Below, piece by piece: positions 20,426 to 29,596 of a stretch of 64,000 nt of DNA (within the stretch, counting starts at the first letter, position 1; the number at the start of each line of letters is the position of its first letter). The stretch comes from Sphingomonadales bacterium Ga0077531 (GTDB taxonomy: Bacteria > Pseudomonadota > Alphaproteobacteria > Sphingomonadales > Sphingomonadaceae). A model generated the notes under the pieces. It had not been told where the DNA came from. It was given only the letters and a program-made list of their open reading frames with translations, and did no database searches. A program made the translations under genes and the position numbers. The DNA is taken from the NCBI GenBank assembly GCA_001464915.1, contig LNED01000013.1, positions 1-64,000 on the forward strand, written 5' to 3'.

Positions 20426-20881
20426 TCAACCTTCGCGGTTATTTGCCCGCACTCCGTCAGCTTCTACGAGCAGAGCGGTTCGATCCTGTTCGACCAACGC
20501 CAACATTGCCGCGCGAAAGGCTTCGCGACGTGCATCCACCAACCGACCAATTGCCTTGGCATTGGTTTCACACCAGCCCGGCTTGGATCCTCTAGCTACA
20601 TCATCGCGGGTCAGCAGCCGGCGGGTTTGCAAAGTCTCGCCAACCTTGGCGGTACGCTCGACGTTCAGCGAGGCCGTCCAGTTGCAGCGCAGCGTACTGG
20701 GCCGACCAGCCACGCCAGCTGTCCCGACCTGTTTGGTCTCAATCGCGACCTTGCCCTGATAGTCTGCGGCAATCGGGCCGCCAGCGTGATCGATCACCAC
20801 CTCGTGCTCAAGCGCCACCGCAGGCGAAGCAAGGCACGCACCGACAACCAGCCCTGCAAAGCAGAGTTTCTTCATCATCAT
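20426..20881 (-). CDS. Hypothetical secreted protein
   Basis: MMMKKLCFAGLVVGACLASPAVALEHEV signal peptide; RSTLRCNWTASLNVER. Confidence 0.7.
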   Translation of the reverse strand: MMMKKLCFAGLVVGACLASPAVALEHEVVIDHAGGPIAADYQGKVAIETKQVGTAGVAGRPSTLRCNWTASLNVERTAKVGETLQTRRLLTRDDVARGSKPGWCETNAKAIGRLVDARREAFRAAMLALVEQDRTALLVEADGVRANNREG

Positions 20882-20966
20882 GTCTCCTGCATTATCCCGA
20901 CCTTATTTGGCCGGTGATGCAGATGAGGATAGCAATCGGATTGGCTCAAGCAAGGCTATCGGCAGG

Positions 20967-21596
20967 TTAGTAGCCCATCAGGCTCATCACTTCCTTGCGA
21001 CTGGCGTGATCGTCGAGAAAGCAGCCGAGCACACGGCTGGTGATCATGCCGACGCCCGGCGTTTTGACTCCGCGCCCGGTCATGCAGCCATGCTGCGCCT
21101 CGATCACCACAGCCACGCCGTGGGGGTCGAGATTCTCCCAGATGCACTGCGCAACCTCGGCCGTCAGACGCTCCTGAATCTGCAACCGCTGGGCATAGCC
21201 GTGAAGCACGCGTGCCAGCTTGGAAATGCCAACGATCTTCTTGTTTGGCAGATAAGCAATCGCCGCCTTGCCGATGATCGGGGCCATGTGATGTTCGCAA
21301 TGCGATTGGAACGGAATGTCCTTGAGCAAGACGATCTCGTCATAGCCGCCGACTTCCTCAAAAATCCGCGACAGGTGGATCGAAGGGTCTTCCTTGTAAC
21401 CTTCGCAATATTCGAGCCATGCCCGACCGACTCGTTTGGGTGTGTCGAGCAGCCCCTCGCGCGCGGGATCATCGCCGGCCCAAGCGATCAGCGTGCGGAT
21501 GGCATCTTGCACATGATCGGGCACATCGGGCTTGCCCATCGGGTTGTCCGGATCAAAGCCCTCATCATGATCGTGGGCGGCAGTCACGTAGTTCAT
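20967..21596 (-). CDS. folE: GTP cyclohydrolase I
   Basis: DIPFQSHCEHHMAPIIGKAAIAYLPN, GVAVVIEAQHGCMTGRG; most likely start MNYVTAAHDHDEG. Confidence 0.95.
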   Translation of the reverse strand: MNYVTAAHDHDEGFDPDNPMGKPDVPDHVQDAIRTLIAWAGDDPAREGLLDTPKRVGRAWLEYCEGYKEDPSIHLSRIFEEVGGYDEIVLLKDIPFQSHCEHHMAPIIGKAAIAYLPNKKIVGISKLARVLHGYAQRLQIQERLTAEVAQCIWENLDPHGVAVVIEAQHGCMTGRGVKTPGVGMITSRVLGCFLDDHASRKEVMSLMGY

Positions 21597-21795
21597 CGGT
21601 GGTCGTCTTTCTTCGCAATGCAGCGGGCCACTTTGGCCCAACGCCGGTCGATCCAGAGTGACGTCAACCATCATAGACGCATGACGTTCCGAGGCGCGAT
21701 GTCGATTGTTCATGGCAGGCAGGGCACCCGGTCGTTTATGTAGGAGTCAATTTCGGCAAATCACCTTAATTTTTGATACCAGCAAGGAGCAGCCT

Positions 21796-22185
21796 TTGCG
21801 CCATCACAGCACCGCCGAATTCGAGGCAGAAGCGCGCAGCGTGATGGACCGCTTGCCTGCCCAATTCCGCGAACCCTTGGCCGACGTCGTGCTGCGGGTT
21901 GAGGAATTTGCCACCGCTGAGCAGCTGGAAGCGTTCGGCATGACCGACCGCTTTGAATTGACAGGCCTCTATGAAGGCGTCCCCCTGCCTGAGCGATCGC
22001 AGTGGGATTATGAGGTCATGCCCCCCACCATCACATTGTTCCGCCAGCCGTTGCTGGAAGAGCTGATGGAGACCAAGGTAAGCTTTGCAGCCCTGATCCG
22101 CCACGTGGTGATCCACGAAGCGGGCCACCATTTTGGCCTGTCAGACGATGATATGCACGCGTTGGAGGATAGCGTCAGGGACTGA
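21796..22185 (+). CDS. Metallopeptidase family protein (zincin-like, DUF1025 type)
   Basis: HVVIHEAGHHFGLSDDDMHALE (HExxH); TTG start preceded by AAGGAG. Confidence 0.8.
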   Translation: MRHHSTAEFEAEARSVMDRLPAQFREPLADVVLRVEEFATAEQLEAFGMTDRFELTGLYEGVPLPERSQWDYEVMPPTITLFRQPLLEELMETKVSFAALIRHVVIHEAGHHFGLSDDDMHALEDSVRD

Positions 22186-22206
22186 TTCGAGCCGCCCCAG
22201 CTAGAA

Positions 22207-22248
22207 CCAACAACGCCCGCCCCTCTTGCGAGGAGCGGGCGTTGTTGG
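22207..22248. terminator. Long near-perfect hairpin abutting the 3' end of tRNA-Arg
   Basis: CCAACAACGCCCGC...GCGGGCGTTGTTGG, 14-bp perfect outer stem continuing with one mismatch; right arm overlaps the encoded CCA. Confidence 0.55.
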
Positions 22249-22322
22249 TGCACCCGGAAGGATTCGAACCTCCGGCCCCCAGATTCGTAGTCTGGTGCTC
22301 TATCCAGCTGAGCTACGGGTGC
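22246..22322 (-). tRNA. tRNA-Arg (anticodon ACG), CCA end encoded
   Basis: Revcomp GCACCCGTAGCTCAGCTGGATAGAGCACCAGACTACGAATCTGGGGGCCGGAGGTTCGAATCCTTCCGGGTGCACCA; cloverleaf with loop CTACGAA. Confidence 0.96.
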
Positions 22323-22381
22323 ACTTTGGAGCGCGGCACATAAGGGGGTCCTTGCAGCTTGGCAAGGCCTGTTTGGCGTGT

Positions 22382-22819
22382 TCAGTGATTTTGAAACAGC
22401 CCTTGCGCAAGGCTGATATCAAGCGGCGGCTTTGCCAGTGCCAGCACCTCTTGCGGGGTAAACCAATCAACTACTCCCCCTTCAAGCGCTTCAGGCGTGC
22501 AGTCCCAATCGGTCACTTTGTAAAGCAGGATTACAATTGCCTGGCCTTCGGTTTCGGCTGTGGATTCGGCAAAAACAACGGGAACGCAAGCGTCGGCACG
22601 GCAGGCAATTCCGAGCTCTTCACCCAATTCCCTGATCAGAGATTCCGTTGGCATTTCATCGGGTTCTACCTTGCCACCGGGGAACTCCCACAGGCCCGCA
22701 TGGTGCTTTCCAACTGGGCGGCGATGCATCAGCCAGCGCCCATCGTCGCGCGGTAATGCCCCTGCCACCACGGTAATCCAGCCAGCAGCAATGTCGGTTT
22801 TTTTTCCACCCAAGCTCAT
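22382..22819 (-). CDS. mutT: NUDIX hydrolase, MutT-like (8-oxo-dGTP diphosphatase)
   Basis: GLWEFPGGKVEPDEMPTESLIRELGEELGI Nudix box. Confidence 0.88.
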   Translation of the reverse strand: MSLGGKKTDIAAGWITVVAGALPRDDGRWLMHRRPVGKHHAGLWEFPGGKVEPDEMPTESLIRELGEELGIACRADACVPVVFAESTAETEGQAIVILLYKVTDWDCTPEALEGGVVDWFTPQEVLALAKPPLDISLAQGLFQNH

Positions 22820-22892
22820 TTCATCAACCTTTTCTTAACCCGCAGCAGCGATTTTCAGTCTCGTCAGGAAGCAAGCAATAGGTGTTAACCCC

Positions 22893-23096
22893 ATGATCTC
22901 GACAGTGATGAAAGACCTTGTCGAAGACCAGTCCGGGGCAACGGCTATTGAATACGGACTGATCGCTGCTCTCATTGCAATCGCCATCATTGGTTCGGTC
23001 GCCGCCATGGCGGGTGAAACGATCGAATTGTGGGGCAACACTGAGCGTAGCGTGACCGATGTAACCGACGGCCCTGATACGCCCCAAGCGGATTAG
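22893..23096 (+). CDS. Flp family type IVb pilin
   Basis: MKDLVEDQSGATAIEYGLIAALIAIAIIGSV prepilin signature. Confidence 0.9.
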   Translation: MISTVMKDLVEDQSGATAIEYGLIAALIAIAIIGSVAAMAGETIELWGNTERSVTDVTDGPDTPQAD

Positions 23097-23188
23097 GAAT
23101 TTTTAAAGAGTTGCCGGTTAATTCAAATTCGTCAGATCGCCAGGGGGTGATCGGCACGGGTACCAAAGACCAAACCAGGAGACTAGAC

Positions 23189-23383
23189 ATGACCTTCTTC
23201 AAAAATCTGCTTCGTGACGAGCAGGGCGCCACCGCCATCGAGTACGGCCTGATTGCTGCTCTGATCGCAGTTGCTGCCATCACCGCCATGACCGCCCTCG
23301 GCGGCGAACTCAGCGAAACCTTCAACACCGTTGAGCAAGACCTTGACGTTGCCAACAAGGCTCCGCCGCAGCCGGTCGACTAA
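23189..23383 (+). CDS. Flp family type IVb pilin (second copy)
   Basis: MTFFKNLLRDEQGATAIEYGLIAALIAVAAITAMTALGG; CAGGAG upstream of ATG 23189. Confidence 0.93.
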   Translation: MTFFKNLLRDEQGATAIEYGLIAALIAVAAITAMTALGGELSETFNTVEQDLDVANKAPPQPVD

Positions 23384-23405
23384 GCTTAGCTTAGCTACAA
23401 ATGAG

Positions 23406-23437
23406 AAACGGCGGGGAGCGATCCCCGCCGTTTTTCT
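23406..23437 (+). terminator. Rho-independent terminator after Flp pilin
   Basis: AAACGGCGGGGA gcga TCCCCGCCGTTT TTCTTT. Confidence 0.9.
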
Positions 23438-23486
23438 TTGTGTGCTGTGGTGGTGGCAAATGAACCGCCTGAAATGCGCTAAAAAA

Positions 23487-24956
23487 TCAGCGCGCGCGCA
23501 CCACCAGCTTCACCTTCTGCCCAGGTGTCAGACTGGCTCCACTGGACAGCCCGTTGAGCACCCGGAACCGTTCTTCCTGCGCGCTGGTATAGTCCATCCG
23601 CCGCGCCAGACTTGCGACAGTATCGCCGCGAGCAGCCGTCACCACCTGCAATTTCTTGGGCACAACGCTGGTTGCTTCGGACTGGGTGATTCGCCGCATC
23701 GACTGGAACATTGCGTTGAACGTCCCCGACTGTCCGGCAGGCGCGATCACTGCAAAGTGATAGGCCCGGTCGCGCGCGAATTCATAGGCGAACACTGTCA
23801 CATCGACTTGGCTGTTGCCGTTAGCGACGCGCGCTGTCCCATAAGCGGCGGGAAGGCCGTTGACCGTGGTCCGTTGCATCTGTGCGGGCGCGAGCGTGCT
23901 GTCCTTTCCGCCCAGCGCGGTAAACTGCTGACGAACATAGGTTTCAAGATTGCCGCTATACGGCGCCAGCGTCATCTGCGCCTGACCGCCCTGCCCCTGA
24001 ATGCTGACCGCGCGGGCACCGTTGACCATGTAGAAGCCCTGCGGCGCGGTGAAAGCGAGACGCAGTTCGGGATGGATGAAGGTGCTGCCTTCGATCAGCC
24101 CCTGCGCGGGGTCATCACCATACAACAAGCCATCAATCCGGGTGAGGAAGGTATCACGATTTGTTACGCCGCCGCCAGCCGTCCCGGCCTTGGCGAGCGC
24201 GCTTTGCACTCGGCTAGCGGGATCGGGGTGAGTCGAGGCCCATTCGGGAACGCTGGCGTTCCTGCCCTGAAGCCGCGCATCGAGCGAATTCTGCGCCGCG
24301 AGGCTGGCGAGCACTGTCCCCATCGCGCGGCGATCATATCCCGCCTTAGCGAGATACTGGATCCCGAGATCATCAGCCTCCAGTTCCTGCGAGCGCGAGA
24401 AGCTGAGTGTGAGCAGCTGCGAGCCTTGGAGAAAACCCTTTGATAGCGTGTTGCCGATGCTCGAATCGCCCAACAGGATCGAGCTCCCGATCGCGCCCAG
24501 CACGCCGAGGATCGAATTGCGCTGCGCGTTCTGCTGGCGCCGCTGACTGTGGCGCGCGGCCACGTGGCCGACTTCGTGGCCCAGCACACCGGCCAGTTCG
24601 GCCTCGTTGTTCATCAGCGTCACAAGCTGCCGGGTGGTGTAGATATAACCGCCGGGCACCGCGAAAGCGTTGTGAACGGGCGAATTCAGCAGGCTGACGG
24701 TAAAGCTTTCACGCGCATTGCCGAGGCCCGATTGCACCGCGATATTCTTGCCCACTTGTTCAACATAAAGCGCATGCGAACCTGTCATTGCGCCGCCGAA
24801 TTCGGCAAGGAATTTCGGGTGATACTGCGCGCCTTGCTGCGCTTCGGTCTGCGTGATCGGGGTTGATGCCGAAGGAACAGGTGCCCCTGCAACGCAGCCA
24901 GCCATAGCGATCGGCGCTACTCCGATCGCGAGTGTCCTGAGTGAAATTCGTGGCAT
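23487..24956 (-). CDS. M48 family metalloprotease lipoprotein with C-terminal LysM-like domain
   Basis: GCVAGAP lipobox, LAGVLGHEVGHVAARHS (HExxH), C-terminal TAARGDTVASLARRMDY...LTPGQKVKLV. Confidence 0.9.
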   Translation of the reverse strand: MPRISLRTLAIGVAPIAMAGCVAGAPVPSASTPITQTEAQQGAQYHPKFLAEFGGAMTGSHALYVEQVGKNIAVQSGLGNARESFTVSLLNSPVHNAFAVPGGYIYTTRQLVTLMNNEAELAGVLGHEVGHVAARHSQRRQQNAQRNSILGVLGAIGSSILLGDSSIGNTLSKGFLQGSQLLTLSFSRSQELEADDLGIQYLAKAGYDRRAMGTVLASLAAQNSLDARLQGRNASVPEWASTHPDPASRVQSALAKAGTAGGGVTNRDTFLTRIDGLLYGDDPAQGLIEGSTFIHPELRLAFTAPQGFYMVNGARAVSIQGQGGQAQMTLAPYSGNLETYVRQQFTALGGKDSTLAPAQMQRTTVNGLPAAYGTARVANGNSQVDVTVFAYEFARDRAYHFAVIAPAGQSGTFNAMFQSMRRITQSEATSVVPKKLQVVTAARGDTVASLARRMDYTSAQEERFRVLNGLSSGASLTPGQKVKLVVRAR

Positions 24957-25034
24957 TGATTGTTCTCCCGCCGGGTTCTTCTGGCGGGAGATTACCCGCA
25001 AACCAAGGTTGCGGGAACCCTCGGGAATTACGCC

Positions 25035-25979
25035 TTAACCGCCGATGGCCAGAAACCGTTCTTCGCGCGCAGCAATCAGCGCGTCGCCACTGTGGCCGGA
25101 CAGAAGATCAAGTTCCTCGGTCAGAGCTGCACCCAGTGCCCGTGCCGCTGCCACCGGATCGCGCTGCGCCCCGCCTAGCGGTTCCTTGACGATCCGGTCG
25201 ATCACCCCGTCACGCTTGAGATGCTGCGCGGTGACCTTCATCGCCTGCGCCGCATCGGCCGCCTTGTCCGAAGTGCGCCATAAGATCGAGGCGCAGCCTT
25301 CAGGTGAGATCACCGAATAGACAGCGTGCTCCATCATCAGCACCCGGTTAGCCGCTGCCAGCGCCACTGCGCCGCCCGAACCGCCCTCACCCACGATCAC
25401 CGCGACCATTGGCACGGGGAGCGCAAGGCATGCCTCGGTCGAGCGGGCGATAGCTTCGGCCTGCCCGCGTTCTTCCGCTTCGATCCCCGGAAACGCGCCC
25501 GAGGTATCCACCAGCGTCACCACTGGCAGTCCGAATCGGCTCGCCAGTTCCATTAACCGGATGGCCTTGCGATAGCCTTCGGGCTTACCCATGCCGAAAT
25601 TGTGCTTGATCCGGCTTTGAGTGTCGTTGCCCTTTTCATGCCCGATCAGCATGATCCGGCGCCCGTTCAGCTTGGCAAAGCCGCCCATGATCGCTTGGTC
25701 GTCGCCAAACAGCCGGTCCCCGCCGAGCGGCATGAAATCGGTGAAGGCGTGGGCGACATAGTCATGGAAATGCGGCCGCTGCGGATGCCGCGCGACTTGC
25801 GTCTTCTGCCACGGGGTGAGCGAAGCATAGGTGCTGGCCAGCAGTTCGATGCTTTTGGCTTCGAGCCGGCCAATCTCGCTTGCCACATCCACATCGTGCA
25901 GCGCATTGACGCCGCGCAGTTGCCCAATGCGCTCTTCCAGCGCGGCGACCGGCTTTTCAAAATCGAGGTACGAAATCAT
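25035..25979 (-). CDS. accA: Acetyl-CoA carboxylase carboxyltransferase subunit alpha
   Basis: 314 aa; [18 protein letters not shown]..., [25 protein letters not shown]. Confidence 0.97.
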   Translation of the reverse strand: MISYLDFEKPVAALEERIGQLRGVNALHDVDVASEIGRLEAKSIELLASTYASLTPWQKTQVARHPQRPHFHDYVAHAFTDFMPLGGDRLFGDDQAIMGGFAKLNGRRIMLIGHEKGNDTQSRIKHNFGMGKPEGYRKAIRLMELASRFGLPVVTLVDTSGAFPGIEAEERGQAEAIARSTEACLALPVPMVAVIVGEGGSGGAVALAAANRVLMMEHAVYSVISPEGCASILWRTSDKAADAAQAMKVTAQHLKRDGVIDRIVKEPLGGAQRDPVAAARALGAALTEELDLLSGHSGDALIAAREERFLAIGG

Positions 25980-25988
25980 CCTGCGGCG

Positions 25989-26876
25989 CTAGTCCGATGC
26001 GGGCTTTGTGGCAAGCGGGTGGCGGGAATTGACCAAGGCCACCAGCCGCGCGGCATCGACATGGGTGTAGATTTGCGTCGTCGCAATGTCGGCATGGCCC
26101 AGCAAGGTTTGCAGCACGCGCAGGTCTGCCCCGCCTTCGAGCAAGTGGGTGGCAAAGGCGTGGCGCAGCACGTGCGGACTGATCGCAGCGGGATCGAGCC
26201 CCGCGCGCGCTGCCAGCGCCTTGATCAGCTGGAACAATCGCACCCGGCTGAGATGCTGCCCGGTGCGCGAAGGGAACAGATAGCGTGAGGCGGGCATAGT
26301 CGGGCGCAGCAGGGCCCAGCGCCCCACCGCCTCCAACGCCCGCGCGCCGACCGGCACCAACCGGGTTGCCCCGCCCTTGCCCGTGATTGTCAGGAACGGC
26401 GCATCGCGCGGCACAGCGCTCAGCGGCAGTGCGACCAGTTCCGTCGCGCGCAGACCCGAACCGTAAAGTAACTCGATCAACGCCAGCTGCCGCACAGCCT
26501 TGGGATCATCGCCCGCCGCCTCCAGCTCTGCGCGCTCAAACAGCGCCGCGATGGCACCATGTCCCATCACCTTGGGCAACGGACGGCGCGTGCGCGGCGA
26601 AGGCAGCGCGCCCGACGGATCATCGCCCCGCCAGCCTTCGTCCACCGCGAACCCGAAAAATTGCCGCAGAGCCGATGCTTTACGCGCCACACTTGCCGGA
26701 GCCAGCGCGGCCCATTCGCCTGCGAGGGTAGCCACCGCATCGCGCGGTGCGGCGGCAAGGTCACCTATTGCATCCTCGGCCCCGTCCAGATCGCGGCGGT
26801 AGGCGGCGAGCGTATTGAGCGCCGCGCCGCGTTCCGCCGCCAGCATTGCGAGGAAAGCCTCGGTCGCGGCGGACAT
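25989..26876 (-). CDS. xerD: Tyrosine recombinase XerD
   Basis: ISPHVLRHAFATHLLEGGADLRVLQTLLGHADIATTQIYTHVDAARL. Confidence 0.9.
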   Translation of the reverse strand: MSAATEAFLAMLAAERGAALNTLAAYRRDLDGAEDAIGDLAAAPRDAVATLAGEWAALAPASVARKASALRQFFGFAVDEGWRGDDPSGALPSPRTRRPLPKVMGHGAIAALFERAELEAAGDDPKAVRQLALIELLYGSGLRATELVALPLSAVPRDAPFLTITGKGGATRLVPVGARALEAVGRWALLRPTMPASRYLFPSRTGQHLSRVRLFQLIKALAARAGLDPAAISPHVLRHAFATHLLEGGADLRVLQTLLGHADIATTQIYTHVDAARLVALVNSRHPLATKPASD

Positions 26877-26886
26877 CAGCCCAGCC

Positions 26887-28800
26887 TCAGCCGCGCGCCA
26901 CAGCCTCAGCGGCGATCATCCGGGCCTCGGCCTGCAATCCGACTCGGTTCAATGCCGAGGTGATGTGGTAGAGGTGCAGCGGAGTCATCTGCTCCCAGCT
27001 TGAACCCTGCATCCCCAGCCCGGCGAGCAGCGCCACTAAAGCAGCATTATCAACCGCCGCAGCACGCGAAATAGCCCGGCTCCAACGGGTCTGGCGCGCC
27101 AAATCAATGCCCAGATCATCGGCCAGCGCGCTGGCATCGCCATCGCTCAAGCGGCCAAGTCCGGCGAGGCCCGCCACCAGAAACGCCGACTTGCGCGAAC
27201 CTTCGCTCTCGTCATCGCTGATGAAGCTGTCCACTGCGCCCTGCCCCACGCCGCCGCTGCGCGGTGCGGAGAGCACGATCAGCGCCCAGCCGAGCGAGCC
27301 ATCATCCACCACATTGCGCCACGCCAATGCGTCCCGATCAAGTCCGGCAGAAAGCATGGCGGCGATCAGATCGCCCGCGGCATCGGTCTGCGCCGCATCA
27401 GCCGGAATGCGCGCGGCGGCATAGGCGGTCAGCACCCGCGCGCCGTAACCATCCCCGCCGCCCAGCGTTTTGCCCGCTGACCACAGCCGCTGCATCGCGG
27501 CGATCCGCGCTGCTGGATCGGTAGCGAGATAGGCTTCGCGCAAGGTCCGGGCATGCTGCGCTGCGTCGCCCTCTGCCGCCGGATCGGCATAGACTTCGGA
27601 ATAAAGGTCGATAATCGCGTCGGCCGACAGGATCCCTTCGCGCGCCGCACGTCCCGCATAACGCGCCCGTGCTGTCGCAGGCAGCATCGGCAACAATGCG
27701 CCCGATCGGGCGTAATAAGCCCCGCCGCTTGCCGTCAGCGCACCGTCCATCACTGGATCAGGCACCGGCTCACCCAGTGCAGTGGCGAGCGCAAAACGCC
27801 ACGGATTGAGATCATCGACCTCATCCCACTCAATCTCGACCGCGCGCTGCCCGCGCCCGGCTGACCCAGCAAACCGCCGTGCCAGCAGCACATCGATACG
27901 CGGCGCAATCCCCCGGCCCAGTGCCCGGTCAAGCTGCGACGCGGCAAGCGCGCTCTCCCCGGCATAGGCGTTGCAGATCGCCTGCCACATCTGCCATTCG
28001 CCGTCTTCCCGCGAGGATCCTTGCAGTCGCACAGCCGGGCACGCGCCAGTGATATCGCCGCTCGCCAGATAGGCGGCCAGCGCCTCGTTGGTGAGGCCGG
28101 GCGACCAATTGGCGGTGTCGATATCCTGCACCAGCGCGCGGGCCATCGCATATTCGCCGATGCGGTTGAGCACCCGCGCACGCAGCGCAGCGAATTCAAT
28201 GGCGTCCATTCCCAAAGGCGGGGCCATCCGGCTCACCAGCGCGCGGCGCAACAGGATATGGCCCCAACGCGATACCAGCGGCCCCTTGGTGCCAGCCAGC
28301 GCAGCGCGCACCAGACTGGCAGGCTGATTGGCGAGCGCAACCGGCGGTAGCCCGCCTTCGGCTCCTGATAGCAGACCGACGCGGGTCAACGCGCGGCGCG
28401 CACCGGCAGGAATATCTGATTTAGGCTTCAAGCCGAGCAGCTGATCAAGCTCCTCGGTCGACATGCTTTCGAGCTCGTCGAGGCTTGGCAGGCGGCTAAG
28501 TTCGCTGCGCGAGATTGCTGGCAAAGGCGGGAGGCTCGCGGGGTCCACCGCCACCGGCGGCGCGAAAGTTCCCGGAGTTGGTGCAGCCCCCCCGACCGGA
28601 TTGACCGGGGCAGCGGTTGGCGCAGGGGCCGGACGCGGCGGAGGCGTGGGGGTCGGATCATCAAAGCCCGGCGGCAGAATCGATTCGGGCTTTTGCTGCG
28701 CCGCGGCGAACCCGGTGATACCCGCGCCGCCTACTGCTCCGGCTAGCCCCAAGGCCAACACGCTAGCGGCCAATCCCCGGCGGTTGCGCGCAGGCTTCAT
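26887..28800 (-). CDS. Conserved-looking secreted helical-repeat protein of unknown function
   Basis: 637 aa from MKPARNRRGLAASVLALGLAGAVGGAG; Pro-rich linker then Ala-rich TPR-like helices; ATG overlaps stop of upstream small ORF. Confidence 0.75.
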   Translation of the reverse strand: MKPARNRRGLAASVLALGLAGAVGGAGITGFAAAQQKPESILPPGFDDPTPTPPPRPAPAPTAAPVNPVGGAAPTPGTFAPPVAVDPASLPPLPAISRSELSRLPSLDELESMSTEELDQLLGLKPKSDIPAGARRALTRVGLLSGAEGGLPPVALANQPASLVRAALAGTKGPLVSRWGHILLRRALVSRMAPPLGMDAIEFAALRARVLNRIGEYAMARALVQDIDTANWSPGLTNEALAAYLASGDITGACPAVRLQGSSREDGEWQMWQAICNAYAGESALAASQLDRALGRGIAPRIDVLLARRFAGSAGRGQRAVEIEWDEVDDLNPWRFALATALGEPVPDPVMDGALTASGGAYYARSGALLPMLPATARARYAGRAAREGILSADAIIDLYSEVYADPAAEGDAAQHARTLREAYLATDPAARIAAMQRLWSAGKTLGGGDGYGARVLTAYAAARIPADAAQTDAAGDLIAAMLSAGLDRDALAWRNVVDDGSLGWALIVLSAPRSGGVGQGAVDSFISDDESEGSRKSAFLVAGLAGLGRLSDGDASALADDLGIDLARQTRWSRAISRAAAVDNAALVALLAGLGMQGSSWEQMTPLHLYHITSALNRVGLQAEARMIAAEAVARG

Positions 28801-28991
28801 CGCGGTTGCTCCGGCAGTTGAACAGGCTGTGCCATAGTGCGCACCGGCTCTTCCCCGCCATCGATCCACGCCAACGCCAGCAGCGCCAGAAACGCCGCGC
28901 CCACCACAAGCGGCCAACGCGGCAAGGCACGCCGCAACTGGGCGGACGGAACGACTTGCTGTGGGCGAAGTGAGCGACGCAGGTTTGCCAT
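28797..28991 (-). CDS. Small single-TM protein of unknown function
   Basis: 64 aa; RWPLVVGAAFLALLALAWIDGG TM; stop overlaps next start (ATGA). Confidence 0.65.
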   Translation of the reverse strand: MANLRRSLRPQQVVPSAQLRRALPRWPLVVGAAFLALLALAWIDGGEEPVRTMAQPVQLPEQPR

Positions 28992-29029
28992 ATTGCGCCC
29001 GCCCTAGCCCATCTATAGGCCCTGCCGCA

Positions 29030-29596
29030 ATGACAGGAACGCAGCCCCTTGCCGAACAGGAATTCGCAGGCATCGCCGCGCGCATTACCCGCCCGGTGGT
29101 GCTCGTCGGCTTGATGGGCGTCGGCAAATCGACCGTCGGGCGCAAACTCGCCAGCCTGCTGGGGCGCGATTTCATCGATGCGGACGAAGCGATTGTCGCG
29201 GCGGCGCAGCGCTCCATCCCCGAAATATTCGAAGCGTTTGGCGAAGCGCATTTCCGTGACGGCGAACGCCGCGTGATCGCGCGGTTGGTGGACGAAGGTC
29301 ACGGCGTGATTGCCACCGGCGGCGGGGCCTTCGTCGACCCCGACACCCGCGCACTGGTGCTGGAACGCGGCATCGCTGTCTGGATCGATTGCGACATTGA
29401 TACGCTGGTGGAACGCACCGCGCGGCGCAGCAATCGGCCGTTGCTGAAGACCGGCGATCCCCGCGAAATCCTCACCCGGCTGGCGCAAGAACGCACGCCT
29501 TTCTATGCTCAAGCCCCCATCCGCGTGGTGAGCGAGAACGGCCCCCACGCCGACACTGCACGGGCGATTATCGAGGCGATTGACCAATGGCTGTGA
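29030..29596 (+). CDS. aroK: Shikimate kinase
   Basis: VVLVGLMGVGKSTVGRKLASLLGRDFIDADEAI. Confidence 0.96.
   Translation: MTGTQPLAEQEFAGIAARITRPVVLVGLMGVGKSTVGRKLASLLGRDFIDADEAIVAAAQRSIPEIFEAFGEAHFRDGERRVIARLVDEGHGVIATGGGAFVDPDTRALVLERGIAVWIDCDIDTLVERTARRSNRPLLKTGDPREILTRLAQERTPFYAQAPIRVVSENGPHADTARAIIEAIDQWL

Noticed and set aside
25989-26876. Tyrosine recombinase as an integrase of a mobile element
   Set aside because: Sequence and context (next to accA, no att-like repeats or phage genes) fit housekeeping XerD.
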